DNA from: BP-464 sp963825415
GTDB lineage: Bacteria > Actinomycetota > Thermoleophilia > Solirubrobacterales > Solirubrobacteraceae
NCBI GenBank assembly: GCA_963825415.1
Contig: CAWGTD010000006.1
Span: forward strand, 124,001-188,000
Length of the DNA stretch: 64,000 bases
Direction of reading: 5' to 3'
Made by a program: the position numbers and the translations under genes. Positions 46,074-54,755 of the stretch are shown one piece after another. The stretch's first letter is position 1, and every line of letters begins with the position of its first letter. The notes beneath the pieces were generated by a model. That model was not told where the DNA came from and did not search any database. It worked only from the letters and a program-made list of their open reading frames with translations.

Positions 46074-47081
46074 ATGCGGATCGCCGTCGACGGGCGCCAT
46101 CTCGCCGCCGGCCGGGGGGTCGCTCGCTATACGCGGGCGCTGCTCGGCGCGCTCGTCGAGCGGTTTCCAGACGAGGACTGGCGCGTCGTGCCGGGCAGCC
46201 GCGCGGTGTGGGGCGCCGCCGCGCTGACCGGGCGCCCGCGGCTCGACCGGCTGGCCGGCGGCGCCGATGTGGTCTGGGCGCCCGCGCCCGCGCCGCTGGC
46301 GGTCTCGCGGGGCGTGCCGCTCGTGCTCACCGTCCATGACCTGTCCTGGGAGCGCCGGCCGGGCGACTTCACGCCGTATGAGCGCCTGTGGCACCGCCTG
46401 GCGCGGCCGCGTGCGCTGGCCGAGCGCGCCGCACGCGTGCTGACGGTCTCGGCCGCGACCCGCGACGAGGTGCTCGGCCGGTGGGGACTGGCCGAGGACA
46501 AGGTGGCGGTCGTGCCGTCGGGGCCGGGGCTCGGCGACGGCGCCGGCGTACCCGCTCCCGACACCGGGCCGTACTTCCTGGCGGTGGGCGCGCTGGAGCC
46601 GCGCAAGGCACCCGAGCTTCTCGCGCGCGCCCATGCGCGCGCTCGCGCACACGGCCTCGAGGCCGACCTCGTCTTCGCCGGCGAGGGACGGCTCGCCGGC
46701 GCCGTCGCCGGCCCCGGCGTGCGCGTGGCCGGGCAGGTCGACGGTGCCGAGCTGCGCGGGCTCTACGCGGGCGCGCTGGCGGTCGTGCACCCGGCGCTGC
46801 TGGAGGGCTTCGGGTTCCCGCCGGTGGAGGGCCTCACCCTCGGCACGCCGGCGATCGTGGCCGACCTGCCGGTGTACGCCGAGACGGTGGGCGACGGAGC
46901 ACTGCGGGTCGCGGTGGGCGACGAGGAGGCGCTGGCGGATGCCCTGCTGCGCGTGGAGCGCGACGCCGAGCTGCGCACGCGGTTGGCTGAGGCGGGCGCA
47001 CGCGCCGTGGCCGGCCTGTCGTGGGAGCGGGCTGCCGATGCGACCTTCGAGCAGCTGCGGCTGGCGGCGGAAGGCTCGTGA
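46074..47081 (+). CDS. GT4 glycosyltransferase
   Basis: 335 residues, GT-B fold. MRIAVDGRHLAAGRGVARYT begins the acceptor domain. YFLAVGALEPRKAPELL and HPALLEGFGFPPVEGLTLG (EX7E) form the donor site. It resembles mannosyltransferases that extend O-antigen-like chains. The start is fixed by the -10 box 7 nt upstream. The end overlaps the following GT2 by 4 nt (GTGA). Confidence 0.92.
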   Translation: MRIAVDGRHLAAGRGVARYTRALLGALVERFPDEDWRVVPGSRAVWGAAALTGRPRLDRLAGGADVVWAPAPAPLAVSRGVPLVLTVHDLSWERRPGDFTPYERLWHRLARPRALAERAARVLTVSAATRDEVLGRWGLAEDKVAVVPSGPGLGDGAGVPAPDTGPYFLAVGALEPRKAPELLARAHARARAHGLEADLVFAGEGRLAGAVAGPGVRVAGQVDGAELRGLYAGALAVVHPALLEGFGFPPVEGLTLGTPAIVADLPVYAETVGDGALRVAVGDEEALADALLRVERDAELRTRLAEAGARAVAGLSWERAADATFEQLRLAAEGS

Positions 47082-47933
47082 GCGTCGGTTCCTCCGCGCC
47101 GCCGCGGCTGAGCATCGTCACGGTCATCCACGACTCGGCGATCGACCTGCGCGCTCTGCTGGCCTCGATCGGCGAGTGCCTCGGCGACGCGCCGCCCGAG
47201 GTCGTCGTCGTCGATACGGGCTCGAGCGACGGCGGCGCCGACGTCGCTCGCGAGGCTGGCGCCGCCGTCGTCGAGCTCGACGCCAACCCGGGCTTCGGCG
47301 CGGCCAACAACGCCGGCGTGCAGCGGGCCGAGCAGCGAGGTCGTGGCGCTGCTGAACCCCGACGTCACGCTGCTCGATGCCGGCCTGCTGCGCCTCGCGC
47401 GCGCCGCCGAGGAGGTCGACGCCCTCCACGCGCCGCGGCTGCTCAACGCCGATGGCAGCGTCCAGGATTCGGCCCACCCGCTGCCGGGCCGCAGACGCGC
47501 CATCGTCCGCGCCGCCGTTCCCGGCCCTCTACGCCGCACTCGCCCGGGCCCGGTCGGCTGGGCGATCGCCGCGGCGCTCGTGGCCCGCCGGTCGACGCTG
47601 CTCGCGCTCGGCCCGTTCGACCCGGCCGCGTTCCTCTTCTACGAGGACCTCGACCTGTGCCTGCGGGCCCGCGCCGCGGGCGTGCCGACCCTCCTGCGCC
47701 CGGACGTGACGCTGCGCCACGCGGGCGCACACTCGACCGGCCCGGCCTTCGGCGCCGAGCCGGTCGAGCTGCTCGTCGCGCGGCGCCGCCACGTCGTCGA
47801 GGCGAACCTCGGCACCGGCGCGCTCGCGCGCGACGACGCCGCCCAGCTGCTCGAGCACGGCGTCCGCGCCTGGCGCGGCCGAGACCGTGCGTTCGTCCGC
47901 GAGATCCTGCGCGCGCGCCGCGGCAGCGGATAG
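47078..47933 (+). CDS. GT2 glycosyltransferase, one +1 frame shift
   Basis: With one extra base removed at about 47325-47335, a 284-residue GT-A enzyme: LSIVTVIHDSAIDLRALL, then VVVDTGSSDGG, then ALLNPDVTLLDAG in the next frame and AAFLFYEDLDLCLRARAAG at the acceptor side. It is a rhamnosyltransferase-like GT2, parallel in design to the one at 43.9-44.8 kb. It is coupled to the GT4 upstream and is the last gene of the glycan locus. Confidence 0.78.
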
Positions 47934-48241
47934 TCCGAGACGCTTTCGGCACGAACGGGTGTGGCGGGTTCTGGGCAGCGAGGGGCGAGCAGCCCACTGA
48001 CGCGTGGCGACATGGGTTCATACAGACTGCAGCCCACGTCGCGCGCCAGCTTCAGCAACTGACTTGCACAGATGGCGCCCGCGATTGCGCAGGCGCTCGC
48101 ATCCTCGCTCCTAACTGCCCATGAACCCACACCCGCCACCGCGGCAAAGCAGCCGTGCGGCAACTCGATCCACGAGTGTCGTTCTGGTCAGCCTCAGGCT
48201 GACTAACTCGACACTCGACGGTGCATCGCCCGGCGAGCCGC
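47934..48241. other. 308-bp noncoding gap with inverted repeats
   Basis: No plausible gene lies here; frames on both strands are weak and codon use is unlike the neighbours. Base composition is visibly less GC-rich. It holds an imperfect inverted repeat (47966-47978 against 48115-48128, one indel), a shorter one (ATGGGTTCAT at 48011-48020 against ATGAACCCA at 48121-48129) and a nested hairpin at 48173-48217. Possibly a remnant of a small mobile element or an unrecognised RNA. Confidence 0.5.
48173..48217. terminator. nested perfect hairpin downstream of the UDG gene
   Basis: CGAGTGTCG (48173-48181) pairs with 48209-48217, and inside it GTCAGCCT (48187-48194) pairs with 48196-48203. It lies 25 nt past the stop of the minus-strand uracil-DNA glycosylase gene, so a terminator is the simplest reading. 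Symmetric 5-nt internal loops make it look more like a structured element than a plain stem. Confidence 0.5.
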
Positions 48242-48955
48242 CTAGAACAGGCCGAGTTGGCTTGCGCCGACGGCCTCGGGCTGCTGCTCGGGCTCGGGCG
48301 GTGGCTCCGGCTCCCCAGCGAGCTCGGGCTCGGGGATCGCGGGCTCGGGCGCGCCAGGCTGCTCGGGCAGCGGCAGCTTCAGCAGGTCCGGGATCCGGGC
48401 GAAGTCCTCGCGGAGCAGTTCGACATTGGAAGGCGTGTAAAGCGCCGCGGCCGGGTGGAAGAGCGGGTACAGGCGCACCGCTCGCTCGCCGAGCACGCGG
48501 ATCTCGGGCTGGCCGTGCAGCCGCGTGATCCCGGTCGGCTCGCCGCGCAGCAGCTTCGTCGCGAAGTTCCCCAGCGTGCAGATCACCCGCGGTTCGATCA
48601 GCTCGACCTGCCGCATCAGATAGTCCTGGCAGTTGTCGATCTCGACCGGGTGGGGATCGCGGTTGCCGGGCGGGCGGCACTTCAAGACGTTGGCGATGAA
48701 GACATCGGAGCGTTCCAGCCCGATCTCCGCCAGCAGGCGCTCGAGCAGCTTTCCCGCCTGGCCGACGAACGGCAGCCCCAGCTTGTCCTCGTTGGCGCCC
48801 GGGGCCTCGCCGACGAACATCAGGTCGGCGTCGGCGTTGCCCGCCCCGAAGACCACGGTCTGGCGCGACTCGACCAGCTGCGGGCAGCGGGTACAGCCAC
48901 GGGCCTCGTCGTAGACGGCCTTCAGCGCGTCGCGGCGCTCCTGCTTCGACGGCAC
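48242..48955 (-). CDS. uracil-DNA glycosylase, family 4 (iron-sulfur)
   Basis: 237 residues. It removes uracil from DNA after cytosine deamination. Motif A GEAPG is at 49-53 and motif B HPAAAL begins at His167. Four Cys (C21, C24, C93, C109) have family-4 spacing for a [4Fe-4S] cluster. A Pro/Glu-rich tail of about 45 residues follows the core and may be disordered. GTG start with a -10 box 6 nt upstream. Confidence 0.93.
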   Translation of the reverse strand: MPSKQERRDALKAVYDEARGCTRCPQLVESRQTVVFGAGNADADLMFVGEAPGANEDKLGLPFVGQAGKLLERLLAEIGLERSDVFIANVLKCRPPGNRDPHPVEIDNCQDYLMRQVELIEPRVICTLGNFATKLLRGEPTGITRLHGQPEIRVLGERAVRLYPLFHPAAALYTPSNVELLREDFARIPDLLKLPLPEQPGAPEPAIPEPELAGEPEPPPEPEQQPEAVGASQLGLF

Positions 48956-48961
48956 GGTCCG

Positions 48962-48967
48962 ATGCTA
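48962..48967 (-). promoter_or_regulatory. -10 box (TAGCAT), leaderless start of the UDG gene
   Basis: TAGCAT ends 6 nt before the GTG at 48955. Confidence 0.5.
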
Positions 48968-49063
48968 ACCCGGCCCACGGCGGAGGCAAGGCGTTGCCTT
49001 CCGCACGTTGCGGGGTACTCTTATGACAACAGCCGGTATCCCCCGAGGGAACTGGACTCACTT

Positions 49064-49765
49064 TTGAGCAAGACCATCACCGTCATCGGTCGCGGCCGGA
49101 TGGGCGCCGCGCTGGCAGCCGCGCTTGACGCAGGCGAGCCGCACGGGCGCGGGAGCGACGGCGCGGACGCCGAGATCGTCCTGCTGTGCGTGCCCGACGC
49201 CGAGATCGCCGCCGCCGCCGCGGCTGTCGCCCCATCGCCCTCGCGGCTCGTCGGCCACTGCTCCGGAGCCACCACGCTCGCCCCGCTGGCGCCGCACGAG
49301 GCCTTCTCGCTGCACCCGCTGATGACCGTGACCGGCCCGAGCGCCCAGTTCGCCGGCGCGGGCTGTGCGGTCGCCGGGTCGAGCACCCGTGCGCTGGCCA
49401 CGGCCCAGGAGCTCGCAGACCGCCTCGGAATGCACGCCGTGGAGATCGACGACGCCGATCGGGTCGCCTACCACGCCGCAGCATCGATCGCCTCGAACTT
49501 CCTCGTCACGCTCGAGGCCGCCGCCGAGCGCCTGCTCGCCACCGCCGGCGCCGAGCGCTACCTGCTGGTTCCGCTCGTTCGCGCCACGATCGCCAACTGG
49601 GCCGAGCTCGGCCCCGAGCGCGCCCTGACCGGCCCGATCGCCCGCGGCGACGAGGCCACCGTCACCGCCCAGCGCGAGGCCGTCGCGGAGCGAACGCCCG
49701 AGCTGCTGGCGCTCTTCGACGCGCTCGTGCAGGCCACCCGCGACCTGGCCCGGGTGCCCGCATGA
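49064..49765 (+). CDS. Rossmann-like DUF2520 protein (candidate ketopantoate reductase)
   Basis: 233 residues. The N-terminal NAD(P)-binding fold begins TITVIGRGRMGAALAAAL and the C-terminal helical DUF2520 domain includes YHAAASIASNFLVTLEAAA. The fold is that of 6-phosphogluconate dehydrogenase/ketopantoate reductase relatives. Its stop overlaps the panC start, and the operon otherwise lacks panE, so reduction of ketopantoate is an attractive guess. The TTG start is uncertain; GAGGGA lies 13 nt upstream and a -10-like TACTCT at 49016. Confidence 0.8.
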   Translation: MSKTITVIGRGRMGAALAAALDAGEPHGRGSDGADAEIVLLCVPDAEIAAAAAAVAPSPSRLVGHCSGATTLAPLAPHEAFSLHPLMTVTGPSAQFAGAGCAVAGSSTRALATAQELADRLGMHAVEIDDADRVAYHAAASIASNFLVTLEAAAERLLATAGAERYLLVPLVRATIANWAELGPERALTGPIARGDEATVTAQREAVAERTPELLALFDALVQATRDLARVPA

Positions 49766-50619
49766 GGACGCTGCGCACCGTCGCCGAGGTCCGTGCTGCG
49801 CTGACCGCGACGCGCCGCGAGGGCCGCACCATCGGGCTCGTCCCCACGATGGGCTCGCTGCACGAGGGCCACCTCTCGCTGATCCGTCGCGCGCGCGAGG
49901 AGTGCGACGAGGTGGTCGTGTCGCTGTTCGTCAACCCGGCCCAGTTCAACGACCCCGCCGACCTGCGCGCCTACCCGCGCGACGAGGCACGCGACGGCGA
50001 GCTGGCCGCCGAGGCCGGCGCCGACCTGCTCTATGCCCCCGCGGTCGAGGAGGTCTATCCCCCCGGCTTCTCGACCACGGTCGCCGTGCGCGGAATCACC
50101 GAGACGCTGGAGGGCGAGCACCGCGGCGTCGACCACTTCGACGGCGTCACCACCGTCGTGACCAAGCTGCTGAACACGGTCGCGCCCGACGTCGCGTACT
50201 TCGGCCAGAAGGACGCCCAGCAGGCGCTCGTGATCTCGAAGCTCGTCGCCGACCTCGACATGCCCGCCCGGATCGAGGTCGTGCCCACCGTTCGCGAGCC
50301 CGACGGCCTTGCGCTGTCGAGCCGCAACGCGCACCTCGCCGGCCCCGAGCGCGAGCGCGCGCTCGCCCTCGCCACCGCCCTGCGCGCCGCCGAGGAAGTC
50401 GTGGCGGCCGGCGAGCGCGACGTCCACGCCGTCCGCACGGCGGCGCTGGCAGCGATGAGCTCTTTCAACGTCGAGCCCGAGTACCTCGAGCTCGTTTCAA
50501 CCAAGGACCTGGCGCCCGTGGCGGCGATCGACGGGGAAACGCTCCTCGCGGTCGCGGCCAGGGTCGGCGGCGTCCGCCTGATCGACAACACCATTCTCAC
50601 GACCAACGGGAGGCACTGA
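49762..50619 (+). CDS. panC: pantothenate synthetase
   Basis: 285 residues. It joins pantoate and beta-alanine with ATP. PTMGSLHEGHLSL carries the HxGH nucleotide motif, FVNPAQFN and YFGQKDAQQ are the pantoate and ATP loops, and LSSRNAHL the KMSKS-like segment. The ATG overlaps the DUF2520 stop by 4 nt (ATGA). The panD start follows 2 nt after its stop. Confidence 0.96.
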   Translation: MRTLRTVAEVRAALTATRREGRTIGLVPTMGSLHEGHLSLIRRAREECDEVVVSLFVNPAQFNDPADLRAYPRDEARDGELAAEAGADLLYAPAVEEVYPPGFSTTVAVRGITETLEGEHRGVDHFDGVTTVVTKLLNTVAPDVAYFGQKDAQQALVISKLVADLDMPARIEVVPTVREPDGLALSSRNAHLAGPERERALALATALRAAEEVVAAGERDVHAVRTAALAAMSSFNVEPEYLELVSTKDLAPVAAIDGETLLAVAARVGGVRLIDNTILTTNGRH

Positions 50620-50621
50620 GC

Positions 50622-51014
50622 ATGCAGCGCACGATGCTCAAGTCCAAGATCCACCGGGCGACGGTGACCGACTGCGACCTGCACTACGTCGGGTCCATCA
50701 CCGTCGACCCCGACCTGCTCGAGGCCGCCGACATCCTCGAGCACGAGCAGGTGGCCGTCGTCGACGTCGACAACGGCGCCCGCTTCGAGACCTACACGAT
50801 CGCCGGCGAGCGCGGCAGTCGTGAAATCAAGGTCAACGGCGCCGCCGCGCGGCTCGTCCACCGCGGCGACACGATCATCGTCATCTCCTATGCCACGTAC
50901 GACCGGGAGGAGATGGAGCACTACGAGCCCCGCGTGGTCCACGTGGAGGCCAACACGAATCAGATCCTCGACATCGACGCCGAGGTCGCAACCCTTCTCA
51001 CGGAGGCCCGCTGA
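50622..51014 (+). CDS. panD: aspartate 1-decarboxylase precursor
   Basis: 130 residues. It self-cleaves between Gly24 and Ser25 (YVGSIT) to make the pyruvoyl group that decarboxylates aspartate to beta-alanine. Lys9 (KSKIHRA) and the DPDLLEAADI region match the family. It lies between panC and panB with almost no spacing, so it supplies beta-alanine for the panC reaction in step. Confidence 0.97.
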   Translation: MQRTMLKSKIHRATVTDCDLHYVGSITVDPDLLEAADILEHEQVAVVDVDNGARFETYTIAGERGSREIKVNGAAARLVHRGDTIIVISYATYDREEMEHYEPRVVHVEANTNQILDIDAEVATLLTEAR

Positions 51015-51917
51015 ATGTCTGCTCATCCGTCCCAGATCGCCGTCGCCGCCGACTCCGAGCGGCTGCCCGTCACGCTCCCGCGCCTGCACGAGATGAAGGC
51101 GCTCGGCGAGCCGATCGTCATGGTCACCGCGTACGACTTTCCCTCGGCCCGCGCCGCCGAGCTCGCGGGCGTCGACCTCGTCCTGGTCGGCGACTCCGGC
51201 GCGATGACCGTCCTCGGTTACCCGTCGACGGTCCCCGTCCCGCTCGACGAGATGCTGATGCTCGCCGCCGCCGCTCGCCGCGGGCTGCGCACGCCGTTCC
51301 TGGTCGGCGACATGCCGTTCGGCTCCTATGAGGTCTCCGACGAGCAGGCGGTGGGCAACGCGCTGCGATTCATCAAGGAGGCCGGCTGCGACGCGGTCAA
51401 GCTCGAGGGCGGCGGCGAGACGTCTGTCGCTCGCGCCCGGGCGATCGTCAACGCCGGCATCCCCGTGATGGGTCACGTCGGCCTCACCCCGCAGACCTCC
51501 ACCGCCCTGGGCGGCTACAAGGCCCAGGGGCGCACGGCCGAGGCCGCCGCGCGCGTGGGCCGCGAGGCGCGCGCGCTCCAGGAGGCCGGCTGTTTCGCGA
51601 TCGTCTTCGAGGCGATCCCGTCCGCGGTCGCCGAGGAGCTGATGCCGCGCATGACGGTGCCGGTCATCGGCATCGGTGCAGGGCCGGCCACCGACGGCCA
51701 GGTCCTTGTCTTCCACGACCTGCTCGGCATCCGCGAGGGCATGGGCGCCCGGTTCGTCAAGCGCTACGCCAACCTGCTCGACGACATGACCGCCGGCGTG
51801 ACGGCGTTCGCCGCGGACGTGCGCACGCGCCGCTATCCGCTGGCCGAGCACGGTTACTCGATCCCCACCGAGGAGCTCGAGGGCCTGCGCGAGCAGCTCG
51901 GCACGCCCGCTGGGTGA
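51015..51917 (+). CDS. panB: 3-methyl-2-oxobutanoate hydroxymethyltransferase
   Basis: 300 residues, TIM barrel. It adds a hydroxymethyl group from methylene-tetrahydrofolate to ketoisovalerate. MVTAYDFPSARAAE, VGDSGAMTVLGY (metal Asp) and GHVGLTPQT mark the active site. It begins directly after the panD stop (TGAATG). The next gene overlaps its stop by 4 nt. Confidence 0.97.
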   Translation: MSAHPSQIAVAADSERLPVTLPRLHEMKALGEPIVMVTAYDFPSARAAELAGVDLVLVGDSGAMTVLGYPSTVPVPLDEMLMLAAAARRGLRTPFLVGDMPFGSYEVSDEQAVGNALRFIKEAGCDAVKLEGGGETSVARARAIVNAGIPVMGHVGLTPQTSTALGGYKAQGRTAEAAARVGREARALQEAGCFAIVFEAIPSAVAEELMPRMTVPVIGIGAGPATDGQVLVFHDLLGIREGMGARFVKRYANLLDDMTAGVTAFAADVRTRRYPLAEHGYSIPTEELEGLREQLGTPAG

Positions 51918-53056
51918 CGCCTGCGCTGTCGGTCGTCCGGCGCAGGCGCGCGCTCGCCGCGTGCGCCTGCGGCGCGCTGATCGCCGGCGCGGCGGCGGGC
52001 GCGACGGTCCGGCCTGACGGCGGTTCGACCACCTCGGTCACCGCCACGCCCGCGCTGCCTACGGCGACGCTGGCGGCCGGCGCACACGAGGCGGCGAAGC
52101 TGTCGCTCGACCGGGCCGCCGGCCAGCTCGTCGTGCTGCGCTTCCGCGGGACGGTCGCCCCCGCCTACGTGCTGCGCGCGCTGCGGCGCGGGCGCGCCGC
52201 GGGCGTGATCCTGTTCTCCGACAACATCCGCAGCCCGGCCCAGCTGGCCGGGCTGACCCGCTCGCTACGTCGCGCTGCCGGCCGCCCGCCCGTCATCGCT
52301 GTCGACCAGGAGGGAGGCGAGGTCCGGCGCGTGCGCTGGGCCGCGCCCGTCGCCGGCCAGCCGGCGCAGGCCGCCACGGGGACCGTCGGATCCTCGGCGC
52401 GCGCCGGAGCCCGCACGCTGCGCCGAGCCGGAATCACGGTGTCCTTCGCGCCCGTGGCCGACGTGAGCTCCGGACCCCGTCCGGCGCTGGCGGCACGGAC
52501 GTTCGGCGACCGACCGGCCGCGGTCGCCCGCGCCGTTGCCGCCGCTGTGCGCGGCTGGCGCTCGGGCCGCGTGGCCCCGACGCTGAAGCACTTTCCGGGC
52601 CTCGGCGCCGCCGCCGCCAACACGGACTTTCGGCCGGTGACGATCTCCCGCTCGGCGGGATCGCTGCGTGCGGACCTCGCGCCGTTCCGGGCCGGCATCG
52701 CCGCGGGGGCCCCGCTGGTGATGGTCGGCCACGCGCTCTACCCGGCGCTCGACCGGGAGCACATCGCCTCGCAATCGCGGAGGGTGATCGCCGGCCTCCT
52801 GCGCGGGGAGCTGCGGTTCCGGGGCGTCGTCGTGACCGACTCGCTGGAGGCGCGCGCCGTCACGGCCCGCTCCGGGGTGGCGACCGCGGCCGTGCGATCG
52901 GTACGAGCCGGCGCGGACCTCGCCCTGACCACGGGTCGTGGCTCGTTCTTGCCCGTTCTGCGCGCGCTGCGCGCTGAAGCGCACCGCGATGCCGGATTCG
53001 CTCGCCGGCTTCGCGAAGCGGCCGCCCGGGTGCTGGCGCTACGGCGCACCCTGTGA
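51914..53056 (+). CDS. GH3-family glycoside hydrolase-like exported protein with altered acid/base motif
   Basis: 380 residues. An N-terminal signal/anchor helix (residues 12-30) precedes a GH3 TIM barrel. VAVDQEGGEVRRV near 130 binds substrate and Asp309 in VVTDSLEA is the nucleophile. The NagZ motif KHFPGHG...DSH, whose His is the acid/base, is here KHFPGLG (225-231) then NTD, so both His residues of that loop are missing. It may be a weak or phosphorolytic-type GH3 or a non-enzymatic sugar binder in peptidoglycan recycling. The GTG overlaps panB. Confidence 0.82.
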   Translation: MTPALSVVRRRRALAACACGALIAGAAAGATVRPDGGSTTSVTATPALPTATLAAGAHEAAKLSLDRAAGQLVVLRFRGTVAPAYVLRALRRGRAAGVILFSDNIRSPAQLAGLTRSLRRAAGRPPVIAVDQEGGEVRRVRWAAPVAGQPAQAATGTVGSSARAGARTLRRAGITVSFAPVADVSSGPRPALAARTFGDRPAAVARAVAAAVRGWRSGRVAPTLKHFPGLGAAAANTDFRPVTISRSAGSLRADLAPFRAGIAAGAPLVMVGHALYPALDREHIASQSRRVIAGLLRGELRFRGVVVTDSLEARAVTARSGVATAAVRSVRAGADLALTTGRGSFLPVLRALRAEAHRDAGFARRLREAAARVLALRRTL

Positions 53057-53135
53057 GGCGCAAGCCCGCGCCCAACGCTCCGTAATCCTGCTCGTCGGAT
53101 TGACGCGGCGGCGCAGACCGGGCATCACACGGTCC

Positions 53136-54032
53136 ATGCGTTCCCGCGTCGCGATCCTCGCCTGCCTGCTCGTCACCTCCGCCGCCCCCGCCGCATCGGC
53201 GGCTGTCCCGCACGTCGTCGCACCTGGCGAGACGCTCTGGACGATCGCCGCCGCGAGCAACTTCACGACGCGGGCGCTGGCCGTCTACAACGGCCTATCG
53301 GTGGACTCGAACGTCATCCTGGGCTCGACGCTGCAGATCCCGAGCGTCCCCGAGGCCGCGGCCAAGCTCGCCACCGCACCCGCGGTCGCGGCAGCCCCCA
53401 CGACCGGCGCGCCGCCCGCATTGGGCGCCTATACGGTGCGGCCCGGCGACACCCTCGGCGCCTTGGCGCGGCGCAGCGGTGTCGGCCTCGAGGCGATCGC
53501 GGCGATGAACGGCCTCGATCCCGCGGGGCTGCTGCTGGCGGGATCGGCACTGAAGCTGCCGACCGGCTCGCCGGTGGCCGGCCAGCCCTCGCCCCCGCCC
53601 ACCGCTACACCGGCCGCCTCCCCCGCGCCGACGCCCGGGCGCGTGACCTCCGCCGACATCGCGACCGTCGCCACCCGCAACGGCGTTCCCGCGTCGCTGG
53701 CCTCCGCCATCGCCTGGCAGGAGAGCGGGTTCAACAACGCGATGGTCTCCGCGGCCAACGCCCGCGGCGTGATGCAGGTGCTGCCGGGAACTTGGGATTG
53801 GGTACAGGCGAACCTCGCGCGCCGGCAGCTAGACCCCGCGTCGCCGATCGACAACGTCGGTGCGGGCGTGCTCTACCTCGGCCAGCTGCTGCGCGATACG
53901 AACGGCGACCCGGGACTGGCCGCCGCGGCCTATTACCAGGGGCTCGCCTCGGTGCGCCACATCGGCATGCTGCCCGAGACCCAGCGCTACGTCGCCAACG
54001 TGCTGGCGCTGCGCTCGCGCTTCGGCGGGTGA
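53136..54032 (+). CDS. secreted LysM / lytic transglycosylase (SLT) protein
   Basis: 298 residues. Signal peptide to about residue 22; two LysM domains (VVAPGETLW from 27 and YTVRPGDTL from 99) that bind peptidoglycan; a Pro/Ala/Thr linker; and an SLT/goose-lysozyme-type domain from about 172 with catalytic Glu196 in AWQESGFN. GVMQVLPGTWDW is typical of actinobacterial resuscitation/lytic enzymes. It cleaves peptidoglycan outside the cell. It follows the GH3-like gene by 79 nt and may share its transcript. Confidence 0.9.
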   Translation: MRSRVAILACLLVTSAAPAASAAVPHVVAPGETLWTIAAASNFTTRALAVYNGLSVDSNVILGSTLQIPSVPEAAAKLATAPAVAAAPTTGAPPALGAYTVRPGDTLGALARRSGVGLEAIAAMNGLDPAGLLLAGSALKLPTGSPVAGQPSPPPTATPAASPAPTPGRVTSADIATVATRNGVPASLASAIAWQESGFNNAMVSAANARGVMQVLPGTWDWVQANLARRQLDPASPIDNVGAGVLYLGQLLRDTNGDPGLAAAAYYQGLASVRHIGMLPETQRYVANVLALRSRFGG

Positions 54033-54095
54033 GGCCGACCAACTTCGGGCGCTGCCCGGAGTTGTAGCTGCCAGAACTACTACGGGAGATCCCAC

Positions 54096-54755
54096 ATGCG
54101 CACGCCCATCCTGCTCGTCGCTGCCCTGACCGCGACCGCCGTACCGGTGGCCCTGGCCGCCCCGAAACCGCCCAAGCCGCCTCGCGACGCCAAGCTGACC
54201 GCGACCGTCAAGCCCAGCTCGATCGTGTTCGGGAAGTTCACCACGATCGCCGGGAACCTCAGCAGCAAGACGGCCAACGTCCCGGTCGAGCTGCAGGCCG
54301 ACCCGATTCCCTACGACGGCAAGTGGGTCACCCGCGGCACGAAGAACACCGACGCAAAGGGCGATGTCAGCTTCGCGCTGGCGCCCGACGTCAACACCAA
54401 GCTGCGGCTTCAGACCAGCGGCGCCCCGAAGCTCACCAGCGCCGAGAGCGCGCTCGGCGTGAAGTGGCGGGTCGGCTTCCGCGTCAGCGACAGCACTCCG
54501 AACAAGGGCTCGAAGGTCCGCTTCTCCGGCTCGGTGCACCCGATGCACGTCGGCGGCACCGTGCTGATCCAGAAGAAGACCGCGAGCGGCTTCAAGACGG
54601 TCAAGAGCACCGTGTTGAAGGCCGCGACCGCCACCTACTCGACCTACAGCGCGCGCCTGGCCATCCGCAGCACGGGCACCTACCGGATCCGGATCCCGGC
54701 CGACGCGTCGCACCTGTCGGGCCTCAGCAGGACCCGCACGCTGACGGTCGGCTAG
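54096..54755 (+). CDS. hypothetical secreted Ig-like protein
   Basis: 219 residues. ATG with a GGGAG ribosome site 6 nt upstream, signal peptide ending AVPVALAA, then a Pro-rich linker and two beta-sandwich repeats (each containing a strand pattern like KVRFSGSVHPMHVGGTVLIQ). These resemble bacterial Ig-like domains in extracellular actinobacterial proteins. Function unknown. Its stop codon overlaps that of the convergent acyltransferase (CTAG). Confidence 0.75.
   Translation: MRTPILLVAALTATAVPVALAAPKPPKPPRDAKLTATVKPSSIVFGKFTTIAGNLSSKTANVPVELQADPIPYDGKWVTRGTKNTDAKGDVSFALAPDVNTKLRLQTSGAPKLTSAESALGVKWRVGFRVSDSTPNKGSKVRFSGSVHPMHVGGTVLIQKKTASGFKTVKSTVLKAATATYSTYSARLAIRSTGTYRIRIPADASHLSGLSRTRTLTVG

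Noticed and set aside
53057..53135. c-di-AMP (ydaO-type) riboswitch before the LysM/transglycosylase gene
   Set aside because: Such genes often carry one in actinobacteria, but the gap is only 79 bp and shows none of its conserved core.
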